Positions 34,232-47,805 are shown, counted from the stretch's first letter. The stretch: DNA of 64,000 bases from Pristionchus mayeri (GCA_036245805.1 BTRK01000006.1:45965257-46029256), one strand, 5' to 3'. Program-made: numbers and translations. The notes: a model not told the origin generated them from the sequence alone.

Positions 34232-34824
34232 GAGGGCACATAGTGAACGAATCGGAGTATATTTTGGGGAAAAACGCGCTCATGTGGAGAAAGGAAAGGT
34301 GAATTCCGGGTCAATTCTTCATCCTTCTCGAGATCAAAGAGCATCTCAAGCATGTAAGCAGGTTTCGTAAACCTGGCGAAACATACTAGGAAAATAGAAG
34401 ACACATTTTTTGAAATGCGTTTTGAAAAACTATGTCTTCTATGTTATAGAAGACTGTTCATTTCCGAGATCCGGAGGCTATGTCTTCTACGAAATAGAAG
34501 ACTCATTTTTTGAAATGAATTTTGAGAAACTGTGTCTTCTACTTTTGAGCCTGGCGAAACATACTAGGAAAATAGAAGACATATTTTTCAAAATCTGTTT
34601 TTAAAAAATTTTTCTTGAAAGTGATCTGATAGATCAAAGATCAGGCTGGACATGATAACAACATCATTTACACTGACTTATATATCGGGATAACTGAAAG
34701 AAGAAGAGAAAGACTCCGAGCCCATCTCTATCCATGTTACACACATAGAGAGTGATATGAGAGATCAACGATCAATCTTTACATGATAACAACAGAATCT
34801 TGATACATTTATCATAGAACGTAA

Positions 34825-34928
34825 TTGTTGGCTCCGCCTAAGCAGAGCCTTTCCAAAATTTCGGTATAAAGGCCACGTCATTCAACGAGCCAGATCGAAT
34901 CTTTACCTCAAACTTGGGTAATTAAACC
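34825..34928 (-). ncRNA. SL1: SL1 RNA gene, unit 20
   Basis: Canonical; CCTCC/CTTCTC upstream type. Confidence 0.96.
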
Positions 34929-35624
34929 GAAGATGATTTTGGCGCCATGCAAACACCGCATTGTTGCCCTCTGGACACCCTTGGTACCACTATTTCCCCT
35001 TACCCAAATCAATTGATATTCGGTGAGATGACACCCAGCGAAGCATAGATGGCACACAAAAAAATTCACAAAGATCCGAGGTGGTCTACCTAAGTAAAAA
35101 TACTTGCGAAAATTTCGAAAAATGAGTGAAAATTTTGAAGCTAGAGCCTCGCTTTTGCGCTCAAATCGTTCCTCCTATGCCCAACTGCTCCCAAAAATGA
35201 CCTTCTCATACCGTCAACTTTGAACTGTGAGCTTTCGGAAGTTACATAACTTCGCGGCCTAGCCGCGAGACCCGCAGCCTTGCAGCCATAGTAGCGGCCT
35301 AGCCGCTACAGTAGCGGCCTAGCCGCCATAGTAGCGGCCTAGCCGCCAGAGCGGCGGCCTAGCCGCCAGAGCTGCAGCCTTGCAGCTATAGTGGCAGATC
35401 ATCAACACACCTGCCGGATGATCCGTCCCATAGTGGTAGATCATCAACACACCTGACGGATGATCCGTCTACCATTCAACGGCACGCATCTTACAGTATT
35501 CTTGCACTGGCAATGTGTGAGCAGAACTTCTGTCATTCACTACCTGAGCACTCTCTTAAATCCGGCGCTACTAGCGTGCATGCATAGTGGCCCTAATATA
35601 AGCAGGTGACAATACTCATCCCTC

Positions 35625-35729
35625 GTTCATTCCAAATGAACATATACTAAAATTGGAACAATACAGAGAAGATTAGCATGGCCCCTGCGCAAGGATGACA
35701 CGCAAATTCGTGAAGCGTTCCAAATTTTT
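35625..35729 (+). ncRNA. U6: U6 snRNA gene, unit 20
   Basis: Class A upstream; two 19-bp palindromes downstream. Confidence 0.97.
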
Positions 35730-35905
35730 GCACTGTTTGATCACTCGCGACTAATTCGACGTCTTGCCGGAATATTCGGCAGTAGCCGGAATATTCGGCA
35801 GTTGCCGAACTCCTCGTCATTGTTATGAAAAAAAGCTGCAAAACATCATCTAATGCAGTTTAAAGATCAGAAGAATCCATAAGAGAGATCTGCAAAAAAG
35901 CAAAA

Positions 35906-36024
35906 TGCTTACAACACCCAGGATTCCCAAGCCGTCTCCGATCCAAGTACTAACTGGGCCCACCGTTGCTTAACTTGACAGATCGGACGGGATGTCGTGT
36001 TCTCAACGGGGTATGGTCGTAAGC
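35906..36024 (-). rRNA. 5S: 5S rRNA gene, unit 21
   Basis: Unit 21 spans 35852-37644 (1793 bp); first unit of the first three-unit block. Confidence 0.97.
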
Positions 36025-36617
36025 GAGGGCACATAGTGAACGAATCGGAGTATATTTTGGGGAAAAACGCGCTCATGTGGAGAAAGGAAAGGTGAATTCC
36101 GGGTCAATTCTTCATCCTTCTCGAGATCAAAGAGCATCTCAAGCATGTAAGCAGGTTTCGTAAACCTGGCGAAACATACTAGGAAAATAGAAGACACATT
36201 TTTTGAAATGCGTTTTGAAAAACTATGTCTTCTATGTTATAGAAGACTGTTCATTTCCGAGATCCGGAGGCTATGTCTTCTACGAAATAGAAGACTCATT
36301 TTTTGAAATGAATTTTGAGAAACTGTGTCTTCTACTTTTGAGCCTGGCGAAACATACTAGGAAAATAGAAGACATATTTTTCAAAATCTGTTTTTAAAAA
36401 ATTTTTCTTGAAAGTGATCTGATAGATCAAAGATCAGGCTGGACATGATAACAACATCATTTACACTGACTTATATATCGGGATAACTGAAAGAAGAAGA
36501 GAAAGACTCCGAGCCCATCTCTATCCATGTTACACACATAGAGAGTGATATGAGAGATCAACGATCAATCTTTACATGATAACAACAGAATCTTGATACA
36601 TTTATCATAGAACGTAA

Positions 36618-36721
36618 TTGTTGGCTCCGCCTAAGCAGAGCCTTTCCAAAATTTCGGTATAAAGGCCACGTCATTCAACGAGCCAGATCGAATCTTTACC
36701 TCAAACTTGGGTAATTAAACC
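36618..36721 (-). ncRNA. SL1: SL1 RNA gene, unit 21
   Basis: Canonical; CCCCC/CTTAACTC upstream type. Confidence 0.96.
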
Positions 36722-37417
36722 GAAGATGATTTTGGCGCCATGCAAACACCGCATTGTTGCCCTCTGGACACCCTTGGTACCACTATTTCCCCTTACCCAA
36801 ATCAATTGATATTCGGTGAGATGACACCCAGCGAAGCATAGATGGCACACAAAAAAATTCACAAAGATCCGAGGTGGTCTACCTAAGTAAAAATACTTGC
36901 GAAAATTTCGAAAAATGAGTGAAAATTTTGAAGCTAGAGCCTCGCTTTTGCGCTCAAATCGTTCCCCCTATGCCCAAATGCTCCCAAAAATGACCTTAAC
37001 TCATACCGTCAACTTTGAACTGTGAGCTTTCGGAAGTTACATAACTTCGCGGCCTAGCCGCGAGACCCGCAGCCTTGCAGCCATAGTAGCGGCCTAGCCG
37101 CTACAGTAGCGGCCTAGCCGCCATGGTAGCGGCCTAGCCGCCATAGTAGCGGCCTAGCCGCCAGAGCGGCGGCCTAGCCGCCAGAGCGGCGGCCTAGCCG
37201 CCAGAGCTGCAGCCTTGCAGCTATAGTGGCAGATCATCAACACACCTGACGGATGATCCGTCTACCATTCAACGGCACGCATCTTACAGTATTCTTGCAC
37301 TGGCAATGTGTGAGCAGAACTTCTGTCATTCACTACCTGAGCACTCTCTTAAATCCGGCGCTACTAGCGTGCATGCATAGTGGCCCTAATATAAGCAGGT
37401 GACAATACTCATCCCTC

Positions 37418-37522
37418 GTTCATTCCAAATGAACATATACTAAAATTGGAACAATACAGAGAAGATTAGCATGGCCCCTGCGCAAGGATGACACGCAAAT
37501 TCGTGAAGCGTTCCAAATTTTT
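37418..37522 (+). ncRNA. U6: U6 snRNA gene, unit 21
   Basis: Class B upstream; two 19-bp palindromes downstream. Confidence 0.97.
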
Positions 37523-37698
37523 GCACTGTTTGATCACTCGCGACTAATTCGACGTCTTGCCGGAATATTCGGCAGTAGCCGGAATATTCGGCAGTTGCCG
37601 AACTCCTCGTCATTGTTATGAAAAAAAGCTGCAAAACATCATCTAATGCAGTTTAAAGATCAGAAGAATCCATAAGAGAGATCTGCAAAAAAGCAAAA

Positions 37699-37817
37699 TG
37701 CTTACAACACCCAGGATTCCCAAGCCGTCTCCGATCCAAGTACTAACTGGGCCCACCGTTGCTTAACTTGACAGATCGGACGGGATGTCGTGTTCTCAAC
37801 GGGGTATGGTCGTAAGC
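37699..37817 (-). rRNA. 5S: 5S rRNA gene, unit 22
   Basis: Unit 22 spans 37645-39437 (1793 bp). Confidence 0.97.
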
Positions 37818-38410
37818 GAGGGCACATAGTGAACGAATCGGAGTATATTTTGGGGAAAAACGCGCTCATGTGGAGAAAGGAAAGGTGAATTCCGGGTCAA
37901 TTCTTCATCCTTCTCGAGATCAAAGAGCATCTCAAGCATGTAAGCAGGTTTCGTAAACCTGGCGAAACATACTAGGAAAATAGAAGACACATTTTTTGAA
38001 ATGCGTTTTGAAAAACTATGTCTTCTATGTTATAGAAGACTGTTCATTTCCGAGATCCGGAGGCTATGTCTTCTACGAAATAGAAGACTCATTTTTTGAA
38101 ATGAATTTTGAGAAACTGTGTCTTCTACTTTTGAGCCTGGCGAAACATACTAGGAAAATAGAAGACATATTTTTCAAAATCTGTTTTTAAAAAATTTTTC
38201 TTGAAAGTGATCTGATAGATCAAAGATCAGGCTGGACATGATAACAACATCATTTACACTGACTTATATATCGGGATAACTGAAAGAAGAAGAGAAAGAC
38301 TCCGAGCCCATCTCTATCCATGTTACACACATAGAGAGTGATATGAGAGATCAACGATCAATCTTTACATGATAACAACAGAATCTTGATACATTTATCA
38401 TAGAACGTAA

Positions 38411-38514
38411 TTGTTGGCTCCGCCTAAGCAGAGCCTTTCCAAAATTTCGGTATAAAGGCCACGTCATTCAACGAGCCAGATCGAATCTTTACCTCAAACT
38501 TGGGTAATTAAACC
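38411..38514 (-). ncRNA. SL1: SL1 RNA gene, unit 22
   Basis: Canonical; CCTCC/CTTCTC upstream type. Confidence 0.96.
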
Positions 38515-39210
38515 GAAGATGATTTTGGCGCCATGCAAACACCGCATTGTTGCCCTCTGGACACCCTTGGTACCACTATTTCCCCTTACCCAAATCAATT
38601 GATATTCGGTGAGATGACACCCAGCGAAGCATAGATGGCACACAAAAAAATTCACAAAGATCCGAGGTGGTCTACCTAAGTAAAAATACTTGCGAAAATT
38701 TCGAAAAATGAGTGAAAATTTTGAAGCTAGAGCCTCGCTTTTGCGCTCAAATCGTTCCTCCTATGCCCAACTGCTCCCAAAAATGACCTTCTCATACCGT
38801 CAACTTTGAACTGTGAGCTTTCGGAAGTTACATAACTTCGCGGCCTAGCCGCGAGACCCGCAGCCTTGCAGCCATAGTAGCGGCCTAGCCGCTACAGTAG
38901 CGGCCTAGCCGCCATAGTAGCGGCCTAGCCGCCAGAGCGGCGGCCTAGCCGCCAGAGCTGCAGCCTTGCAGCTATAGTGGCAGATCATCAACACACCTGC
39001 CGGATGATCCGTCCCATAGTGGTAGATCATCAACACACCTGACGGATGATCCGTCTACCATTCAACGGCACGCATCTTACAGTATTCTTGCACTGGCAAT
39101 GTGTGAGCAGAACTTCTGTCATTCACTACCTGAGCACTCTCTTAAATCCGGCGCTACTAGCGTGCATGCATAGTGGCCCTAATATAAGCAGGTGACAATA
39201 CTCATCCCTC

Positions 39211-39315
39211 GTTCATTCCAAATGAACATATACTAAAATTGGAACAATACAGAGAAGATTAGCATGGCCCCTGCGCAAGGATGACACGCAAATTCGTGAA
39301 GCGTTCCAAATTTTT
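39211..39315 (+). ncRNA. U6: U6 snRNA gene, unit 22
   Basis: Class A upstream; two 19-bp palindromes downstream. Confidence 0.97.
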
Positions 39316-39491
39316 GCACTGTTTGATCACTCGCGACTAATTCGACGTCTTGCCGGAATATTCGGCAGTAGCCGGAATATTCGGCAGTTGCCGAACTCCT
39401 CGTCATTGTTATGAAAAAAAGCTGCAAAACATCATCTAATGCAGTTTAAAGATCAGAAGAATCCATAAGAGAGATCTGCAAAAAAGCAAAA

Positions 39492-39610
39492 TGCTTACAA
39501 CACCCAGGATTCCCAAGCCGTCTCCGATCCAAGTACTAACTGGGCCCACCGTTGCTTAACTTGACAGATCGGACGGGATGTCGTGTTCTCAACGGGGTAT
39601 GGTCGTAAGC
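39492..39610 (-). rRNA. 5S: 5S rRNA gene, unit 23
   Basis: Unit 23 spans 39438-41230 (1793 bp). Spacer marker GATCTAATAG (A at 40007 instead of G), shared only with units 26 and 27. Confidence 0.97.
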
Positions 39611-40203
39611 GAGGGCACATAGTGAACGAATCGGAGTATATTTTGGGGAAAAACGCGCTCATGTGGAGAAAGGAAAGGTGAATTCCGGGTCAATTCTTCA
39701 TCCTTCTCGAGATCAAAGAGCATCTCAAGCATGTAAGCAGGTTTCGTAAACCTGGCGAAACATACTAGGAAAATAGAAGACACATTTTTTGAAATGCGTT
39801 TTGAAAAACTATGTCTTCTATGTTATAGAAGACTGTTCATTTCCGAGATCCGGAGGCTATGTCTTCTACGAAATAGAAGACTCATTTTTTGAAATGAATT
39901 TTGAGAAACTGTGTCTTCTACTTTTGAGCCTGGCGAAACATACTAGGAAAATAGAAGACATATTTTTCAAAATCTGTTTTTAAAAAATTTTTCTTGAAAG
40001 TGATCTAATAGATCAAAGATCAGGCTGGACATGATAACAACATCATTTACACTGACTTATATATCGGGATAACTGAAAGAAGAAGAGAAAGACTCCGAGC
40101 CCATCTCTATCCATGTTACACACATAGAGAGTGATATGAGAGATCAACGATCAATCTTTACATGATAACAACAGAATCTTGATACATTTATCATAGAACG
40201 TAA

Positions 40204-40307
40204 TTGTTGGCTCCGCCTAAGCAGAGCCTTTCCAAAATTTCGGTATAAAGGCCACGTCATTCAACGAGCCAGATCGAATCTTTACCTCAAACTTGGGTAA
40301 TTAAACC
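40204..40307 (-). ncRNA. SL1: SL1 RNA gene, unit 23
   Basis: Canonical; CCTCC/CTTCTC upstream type. Confidence 0.96.
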
Positions 40308-41003
40308 GAAGATGATTTTGGCGCCATGCAAACACCGCATTGTTGCCCTCTGGACACCCTTGGTACCACTATTTCCCCTTACCCAAATCAATTGATATTC
40401 GGTGAGATGACACCCAGCGAAGCATAGATGGCACACAAAAAAATTCACAAAGATCCGAGGTGGTCTACCTAAGTAAAAATACTTGCGAAAATTTCGAAAA
40501 ATGAGTGAAAATTTTGAAGCTAGAGCCTCGCTTTTGCGCTCAAATCGTTCCTCCTATGCCCAACTGCTCCCAAAAATGACCTTCTCATACCGTCAACTTT
40601 GAACTGTGAGCTTTCGGAAGTTACATAACTTCGCGGCCTAGCCGCGAGACCCGCAGCCTTGCAGCCATAGTAGCGGCCTAGCCGCTACAGTAGCGGCCTA
40701 GCCGCCATAGTAGCGGCCTAGCCGCCAGAGCGGCGGCCTAGCCGCCAGAGCTGCAGCCTTGCAGCTATAGTGGCAGATCATCAACACACCTGCCGGATGA
40801 TCCGTCCCATAGTGGTAGATCATCAACACACCTGACGGATGATCCGTCTACCATTCAACGGCACGCATCTTACAGTATTCTTGCACTGGCAATGTGTGAG
40901 CAGAACTTCTGTCATTCACTACCTGAGCACTCTCTTAAATCCGGCGCTACTAGCGTGCATGCATAGTGGCCCTAATATAAGCAGGTGACAATACTCATCC
41001 CTC

Positions 41004-41108
41004 GTTCATTCCAAATGAACATATACTAAAATTGGAACAATACAGAGAAGATTAGCATGGCCCCTGCGCAAGGATGACACGCAAATTCGTGAAGCGTTCC
41101 AAATTTTT
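41004..41108 (+). ncRNA. U6: U6 snRNA gene, unit 23
   Basis: Class A upstream; two 19-bp palindromes downstream. Confidence 0.97.
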
Positions 41109-41284
41109 GCACTGTTTGATCACTCGCGACTAATTCGACGTCTTGCCGGAATATTCGGCAGTAGCCGGAATATTCGGCAGTTGCCGAACTCCTCGTCATT
41201 GTTATGAAAAAAAGCTGCAAAACATCATCTAATGCAGTTTAAAGATCAGAAGAATCCATAAGAGAGATCTGCAAAAAAGCAAAA

Positions 41285-41403
41285 TGCTTACAACACCCAG
41301 GATTCCCAAGCCGTCTCCGATCCAAGTACTAACTGGGCCCACCGTTGCTTAACTTGACAGATCGGACGGGATGTCGTGTTCTCAACGGGGTATGGTCGTA
41401 AGC
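41285..41403 (-). rRNA. 5S: 5S rRNA gene, unit 24
   Basis: Unit 24 spans 41231-43023 (1793 bp); counterpart of unit 21. Confidence 0.97.
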
Positions 41404-41996
41404 GAGGGCACATAGTGAACGAATCGGAGTATATTTTGGGGAAAAACGCGCTCATGTGGAGAAAGGAAAGGTGAATTCCGGGTCAATTCTTCATCCTTCT
41501 CGAGATCAAAGAGCATCTCAAGCATGTAAGCAGGTTTCGTAAACCTGGCGAAACATACTAGGAAAATAGAAGACACATTTTTTGAAATGCGTTTTGAAAA
41601 ACTATGTCTTCTATGTTATAGAAGACTGTTCATTTCCGAGATCCGGAGGCTATGTCTTCTACGAAATAGAAGACTCATTTTTTGAAATGAATTTTGAGAA
41701 ACTGTGTCTTCTACTTTTGAGCCTGGCGAAACATACTAGGAAAATAGAAGACATATTTTTCAAAATCTGTTTTTAAAAAATTTTTCTTGAAAGTGATCTG
41801 ATAGATCAAAGATCAGGCTGGACATGATAACAACATCATTTACACTGACTTATATATCGGGATAACTGAAAGAAGAAGAGAAAGACTCCGAGCCCATCTC
41901 TATCCATGTTACACACATAGAGAGTGATATGAGAGATCAACGATCAATCTTTACATGATAACAACAGAATCTTGATACATTTATCATAGAACGTAA

Positions 41997-42100
41997 TTGT
42001 TGGCTCCGCCTAAGCAGAGCCTTTCCAAAATTTCGGTATAAAGGCCACGTCATTCAACGAGCCAGATCGAATCTTTACCTCAAACTTGGGTAATTAAACC
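41997..42100 (-). ncRNA. SL1: SL1 RNA gene, unit 24
   Basis: Canonical; CCCCC/CTTAACTC upstream type. Confidence 0.96.
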
Positions 42101-42796
42101 GAAGATGATTTTGGCGCCATGCAAACACCGCATTGTTGCCCTCTGGACACCCTTGGTACCACTATTTCCCCTTACCCAAATCAATTGATATTCGGTGAGA
42201 TGACACCCAGCGAAGCATAGATGGCACACAAAAAAATTCACAAAGATCCGAGGTGGTCTACCTAAGTAAAAATACTTGCGAAAATTTCGAAAAATGAGTG
42301 AAAATTTTGAAGCTAGAGCCTCGCTTTTGCGCTCAAATCGTTCCCCCTATGCCCAAATGCTCCCAAAAATGACCTTAACTCATACCGTCAACTTTGAACT
42401 GTGAGCTTTCGGAAGTTACATAACTTCGCGGCCTAGCCGCGAGACCCGCAGCCTTGCAGCCATAGTAGCGGCCTAGCCGCTACAGTAGCGGCCTAGCCGC
42501 CATGGTAGCGGCCTAGCCGCCATAGTAGCGGCCTAGCCGCCAGAGCGGCGGCCTAGCCGCCAGAGCGGCGGCCTAGCCGCCAGAGCTGCAGCCTTGCAGC
42601 TATAGTGGCAGATCATCAACACACCTGACGGATGATCCGTCTACCATTCAACGGCACGCATCTTACAGTATTCTTGCACTGGCAATGTGTGAGCAGAACT
42701 TCTGTCATTCACTACCTGAGCACTCTCTTAAATCCGGCGCTACTAGCGTGCATGCATAGTGGCCCTAATATAAGCAGGTGACAATACTCATCCCTC

Positions 42797-42901
42797 GTTC
42801 ATTCCAAATGAACATATACTAAAATTGGAACAATACAGAGAAGATTAGCATGGCCCCTGCGCAAGGATGACACGCAAATTCGTGAAGCGTTCCAAATTTT
42901 T
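42797..42901 (+). ncRNA. U6: U6 snRNA gene, unit 24
   Basis: Class B upstream; two 19-bp palindromes downstream. Confidence 0.97.
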
Positions 42902-43077
42902 GCACTGTTTGATCACTCGCGACTAATTCGACGTCTTGCCGGAATATTCGGCAGTAGCCGGAATATTCGGCAGTTGCCGAACTCCTCGTCATTGTTATGA
43001 AAAAAAGCTGCAAAACATCATCTAATGCAGTTTAAAGATCAGAAGAATCCATAAGAGAGATCTGCAAAAAAGCAAAA

Positions 43078-43196
43078 TGCTTACAACACCCAGGATTCCC
43101 AAGCCGTCTCCGATCCAAGTACTAACTGGGCCCACCGTTGCTTAACTTGACAGATCGGACGGGATGTCGTGTTCTCAACGGGGTATGGTCGTAAGC
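43078..43196 (-). rRNA. 5S: 5S rRNA gene, unit 25
   Basis: Unit 25 spans 43024-44816 (1793 bp); counterpart of unit 22. Confidence 0.97.
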
Positions 43197-43789
43197 GAGG
43201 GCACATAGTGAACGAATCGGAGTATATTTTGGGGAAAAACGCGCTCATGTGGAGAAAGGAAAGGTGAATTCCGGGTCAATTCTTCATCCTTCTCGAGATC
43301 AAAGAGCATCTCAAGCATGTAAGCAGGTTTCGTAAACCTGGCGAAACATACTAGGAAAATAGAAGACACATTTTTTGAAATGCGTTTTGAAAAACTATGT
43401 CTTCTATGTTATAGAAGACTGTTCATTTCCGAGATCCGGAGGCTATGTCTTCTACGAAATAGAAGACTCATTTTTTGAAATGAATTTTGAGAAACTGTGT
43501 CTTCTACTTTTGAGCCTGGCGAAACATACTAGGAAAATAGAAGACATATTTTTCAAAATCTGTTTTTAAAAAATTTTTCTTGAAAGTGATCTGATAGATC
43601 AAAGATCAGGCTGGACATGATAACAACATCATTTACACTGACTTATATATCGGGATAACTGAAAGAAGAAGAGAAAGACTCCGAGCCCATCTCTATCCAT
43701 GTTACACACATAGAGAGTGATATGAGAGATCAACGATCAATCTTTACATGATAACAACAGAATCTTGATACATTTATCATAGAACGTAA

Positions 43790-43893
43790 TTGTTGGCTCC
43801 GCCTAAGCAGAGCCTTTCCAAAATTTCGGTATAAAGGCCACGTCATTCAACGAGCCAGATCGAATCTTTACCTCAAACTTGGGTAATTAAACC
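43790..43893 (-). ncRNA. SL1: SL1 RNA gene, unit 25
   Basis: Canonical; CCTCC/CTTCTC upstream type. Confidence 0.96.
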
Positions 43894-44589
43894 GAAGATG
43901 ATTTTGGCGCCATGCAAACACCGCATTGTTGCCCTCTGGACACCCTTGGTACCACTATTTCCCCTTACCCAAATCAATTGATATTCGGTGAGATGACACC
44001 CAGCGAAGCATAGATGGCACACAAAAAAATTCACAAAGATCCGAGGTGGTCTACCTAAGTAAAAATACTTGCGAAAATTTCGAAAAATGAGTGAAAATTT
44101 TGAAGCTAGAGCCTCGCTTTTGCGCTCAAATCGTTCCTCCTATGCCCAACTGCTCCCAAAAATGACCTTCTCATACCGTCAACTTTGAACTGTGAGCTTT
44201 CGGAAGTTACATAACTTCGCGGCCTAGCCGCGAGACCCGCAGCCTTGCAGCCATAGTAGCGGCCTAGCCGCTACAGTAGCGGCCTAGCCGCCATAGTAGC
44301 GGCCTAGCCGCCAGAGCGGCGGCCTAGCCGCCAGAGCTGCAGCCTTGCAGCTATAGTGGCAGATCATCAACACACCTGCCGGATGATCCGTCCCATAGTG
44401 GTAGATCATCAACACACCTGACGGATGATCCGTCTACCATTCAACGGCACGCATCTTACAGTATTCTTGCACTGGCAATGTGTGAGCAGAACTTCTGTCA
44501 TTCACTACCTGAGCACTCTCTTAAATCCGGCGCTACTAGCGTGCATGCATAGTGGCCCTAATATAAGCAGGTGACAATACTCATCCCTC

Positions 44590-44694
44590 GTTCATTCCAA
44601 ATGAACATATACTAAAATTGGAACAATACAGAGAAGATTAGCATGGCCCCTGCGCAAGGATGACACGCAAATTCGTGAAGCGTTCCAAATTTTT
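44590..44694 (+). ncRNA. U6: U6 snRNA gene, unit 25
   Basis: Class A upstream; two 19-bp palindromes downstream. Confidence 0.97.
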
Positions 44695-44870
44695 GCACTG
44701 TTTGATCACTCGCGACTAATTCGACGTCTTGCCGGAATATTCGGCAGTAGCCGGAATATTCGGCAGTTGCCGAACTCCTCGTCATTGTTATGAAAAAAAG
44801 CTGCAAAACATCATCTAATGCAGTTTAAAGATCAGAAGAATCCATAAGAGAGATCTGCAAAAAAGCAAAA

Positions 44871-44989
44871 TGCTTACAACACCCAGGATTCCCAAGCCGT
44901 CTCCGATCCAAGTACTAACTGGGCCCACCGTTGCTTAACTTGACAGATCGGACGGGATGTCGTGTTCTCAACGGGGTATGGTCGTAAGC
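44871..44989 (-). rRNA. 5S: 5S rRNA gene, unit 26
   Basis: Unit 26 spans 44817-46609 (1793 bp); counterpart of unit 23, marker at 45386. Confidence 0.97.
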
Positions 44990-45582
44990 GAGGGCACATA
45001 GTGAACGAATCGGAGTATATTTTGGGGAAAAACGCGCTCATGTGGAGAAAGGAAAGGTGAATTCCGGGTCAATTCTTCATCCTTCTCGAGATCAAAGAGC
45101 ATCTCAAGCATGTAAGCAGGTTTCGTAAACCTGGCGAAACATACTAGGAAAATAGAAGACACATTTTTTGAAATGCGTTTTGAAAAACTATGTCTTCTAT
45201 GTTATAGAAGACTGTTCATTTCCGAGATCCGGAGGCTATGTCTTCTACGAAATAGAAGACTCATTTTTTGAAATGAATTTTGAGAAACTGTGTCTTCTAC
45301 TTTTGAGCCTGGCGAAACATACTAGGAAAATAGAAGACATATTTTTCAAAATCTGTTTTTAAAAAATTTTTCTTGAAAGTGATCTAATAGATCAAAGATC
45401 AGGCTGGACATGATAACAACATCATTTACACTGACTTATATATCGGGATAACTGAAAGAAGAAGAGAAAGACTCCGAGCCCATCTCTATCCATGTTACAC
45501 ACATAGAGAGTGATATGAGAGATCAACGATCAATCTTTACATGATAACAACAGAATCTTGATACATTTATCATAGAACGTAA

Positions 45583-45686
45583 TTGTTGGCTCCGCCTAAG
45601 CAGAGCCTTTCCAAAATTTCGGTATAAAGGCCACGTCATTCAACGAGCCAGATCGAATCTTTACCTCAAACTTGGGTAATTAAACC
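45583..45686 (-). ncRNA. SL1: SL1 RNA gene, unit 26
   Basis: Canonical; CCTCC/CTTCTC upstream type. Confidence 0.96.
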
Positions 45687-46382
45687 GAAGATGATTTTGG
45701 CGCCATGCAAACACCGCATTGTTGCCCTCTGGACACCCTTGGTACCACTATTTCCCCTTACCCAAATCAATTGATATTCGGTGAGATGACACCCAGCGAA
45801 GCATAGATGGCACACAAAAAAATTCACAAAGATCCGAGGTGGTCTACCTAAGTAAAAATACTTGCGAAAATTTCGAAAAATGAGTGAAAATTTTGAAGCT
45901 AGAGCCTCGCTTTTGCGCTCAAATCGTTCCTCCTATGCCCAACTGCTCCCAAAAATGACCTTCTCATACCGTCAACTTTGAACTGTGAGCTTTCGGAAGT
46001 TACATAACTTCGCGGCCTAGCCGCGAGACCCGCAGCCTTGCAGCCATAGTAGCGGCCTAGCCGCTACAGTAGCGGCCTAGCCGCCATAGTAGCGGCCTAG
46101 CCGCCAGAGCGGCGGCCTAGCCGCCAGAGCTGCAGCCTTGCAGCTATAGTGGCAGATCATCAACACACCTGCCGGATGATCCGTCCCATAGTGGTAGATC
46201 ATCAACACACCTGACGGATGATCCGTCTACCATTCAACGGCACGCATCTTACAGTATTCTTGCACTGGCAATGTGTGAGCAGAACTTCTGTCATTCACTA
46301 CCTGAGCACTCTCTTAAATCCGGCGCTACTAGCGTGCATGCATAGTGGCCCTAATATAAGCAGGTGACAATACTCATCCCTC

Positions 46383-46487
46383 GTTCATTCCAAATGAACA
46401 TATACTAAAATTGGAACAATACAGAGAAGATTAGCATGGCCCCTGCGCAAGGATGACACGCAAATTCGTGAAGCGTTCCAAATTTTT
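46383..46487 (+). ncRNA. U6: U6 snRNA gene, unit 26
   Basis: Class A upstream; two 19-bp palindromes downstream. Confidence 0.97.
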
Positions 46488-46663
46488 GCACTGTTTGATC
46501 ACTCGCGACTAATTCGACGTCTTGCCGGAATATTCGGCAGTAGCCGGAATATTCGGCAGTTGCCGAACTCCTCGTCATTGTTATGAAAAAAAGCTGCAAA
46601 ACATCATCTAATGCAGTTTAAAGATCAGAAGAATCCATAAGAGAGATCTGCAAAAAAGCAAAA

Positions 46664-46782
46664 TGCTTACAACACCCAGGATTCCCAAGCCGTCTCCGAT
46701 CCAAGTACTAACTGGGCCCACCGTTGCTTAACTTGACAGATCGGACGGGATGTCGTGTTCTCAACGGGGTATGGTCGTAAGC
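46664..46782 (-). rRNA. 5S: 5S rRNA gene, unit 27
   Basis: Unit 27 spans 46610-48362 (1753 bp), the shortest unit; marker GATCTAATAG at 47179 links its left part to unit 26. Confidence 0.97.
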
Positions 46783-47375
46783 GAGGGCACATAGTGAACG
46801 AATCGGAGTATATTTTGGGGAAAAACGCGCTCATGTGGAGAAAGGAAAGGTGAATTCCGGGTCAATTCTTCATCCTTCTCGAGATCAAAGAGCATCTCAA
46901 GCATGTAAGCAGGTTTCGTAAACCTGGCGAAACATACTAGGAAAATAGAAGACACATTTTTTGAAATGCGTTTTGAAAAACTATGTCTTCTATGTTATAG
47001 AAGACTGTTCATTTCCGAGATCCGGAGGCTATGTCTTCTACGAAATAGAAGACTCATTTTTTGAAATGAATTTTGAGAAACTGTGTCTTCTACTTTTGAG
47101 CCTGGCGAAACATACTAGGAAAATAGAAGACATATTTTTCAAAATCTGTTTTTAAAAAATTTTTCTTGAAAGTGATCTAATAGATCAAAGATCAGGCTGG
47201 ACATGATAACAACATCATTTACACTGACTTATATATCGGGATAACTGAAAGAAGAAGAGAAAGACTCCGAGCCCATCTCTATCCATGTTACACACATAGA
47301 GAGTGATATGAGAGATCAACGATCAATCTTTACATGATAACAACAGAATCTTGATACATTTATCATAGAACGTAA

Positions 47376-47479
47376 TTGTTGGCTCCGCCTAAGCAGAGCC
47401 TTTCCAAAATTTCGGTATAAAGGCCACGTCATTCAACGAGCCAGATCGAATCTTTACCTCAAACTTGGGTAATTAAACC
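47376..47479 (-). ncRNA. SL1: SL1 RNA gene, unit 27
   Basis: Canonical; CCCCC/CTTAACTC upstream type, unlike unit 26. Confidence 0.96.
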
Positions 47480-47805
47480 GAAGATGATTTTGGCGCCATG
47501 CAAACACCGCATTGTTGCCCTCTGGACACCCTTGGTACCACTATTTCCCCTTACCCAAATCAATTGATATTCGGTGAGATGACACCCAGCGAAGCATAGA
47601 TGGCACACAAAAAAATTCACAAAGATCCGAGGTGGTCTACCTAAGTAAAAATACTTGCGAAAATTTCGAAAAATGAGTGAAAATTTTGAAGCTAGAGCCT
47701 CGCTTTTGCGCTCAAATCGTTCCCCCTATGCCCAAATGCTCCCAAAAATGACCTTAACTCATACCGTCAACTTTGAACTGTGAGCTTTCGGAAGTTACAT
47801 AACTT

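Larger units (their letters stand above)
35852..46609. repeat. Higher-order repeat: units 21-23 and 24-26
   Basis: Two successive blocks of 5379 bp (35852-41230 and 41231-46609) have the same order of unit types: class B with CCCCC spacer, class A with CCTCC spacer, class A with CCTCC spacer plus the GATCTAATAG marker (40007 and 45386, exactly 5379 bp apart). This points to duplication of a three-unit block. By-eye comparison only. Confidence 0.75.
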
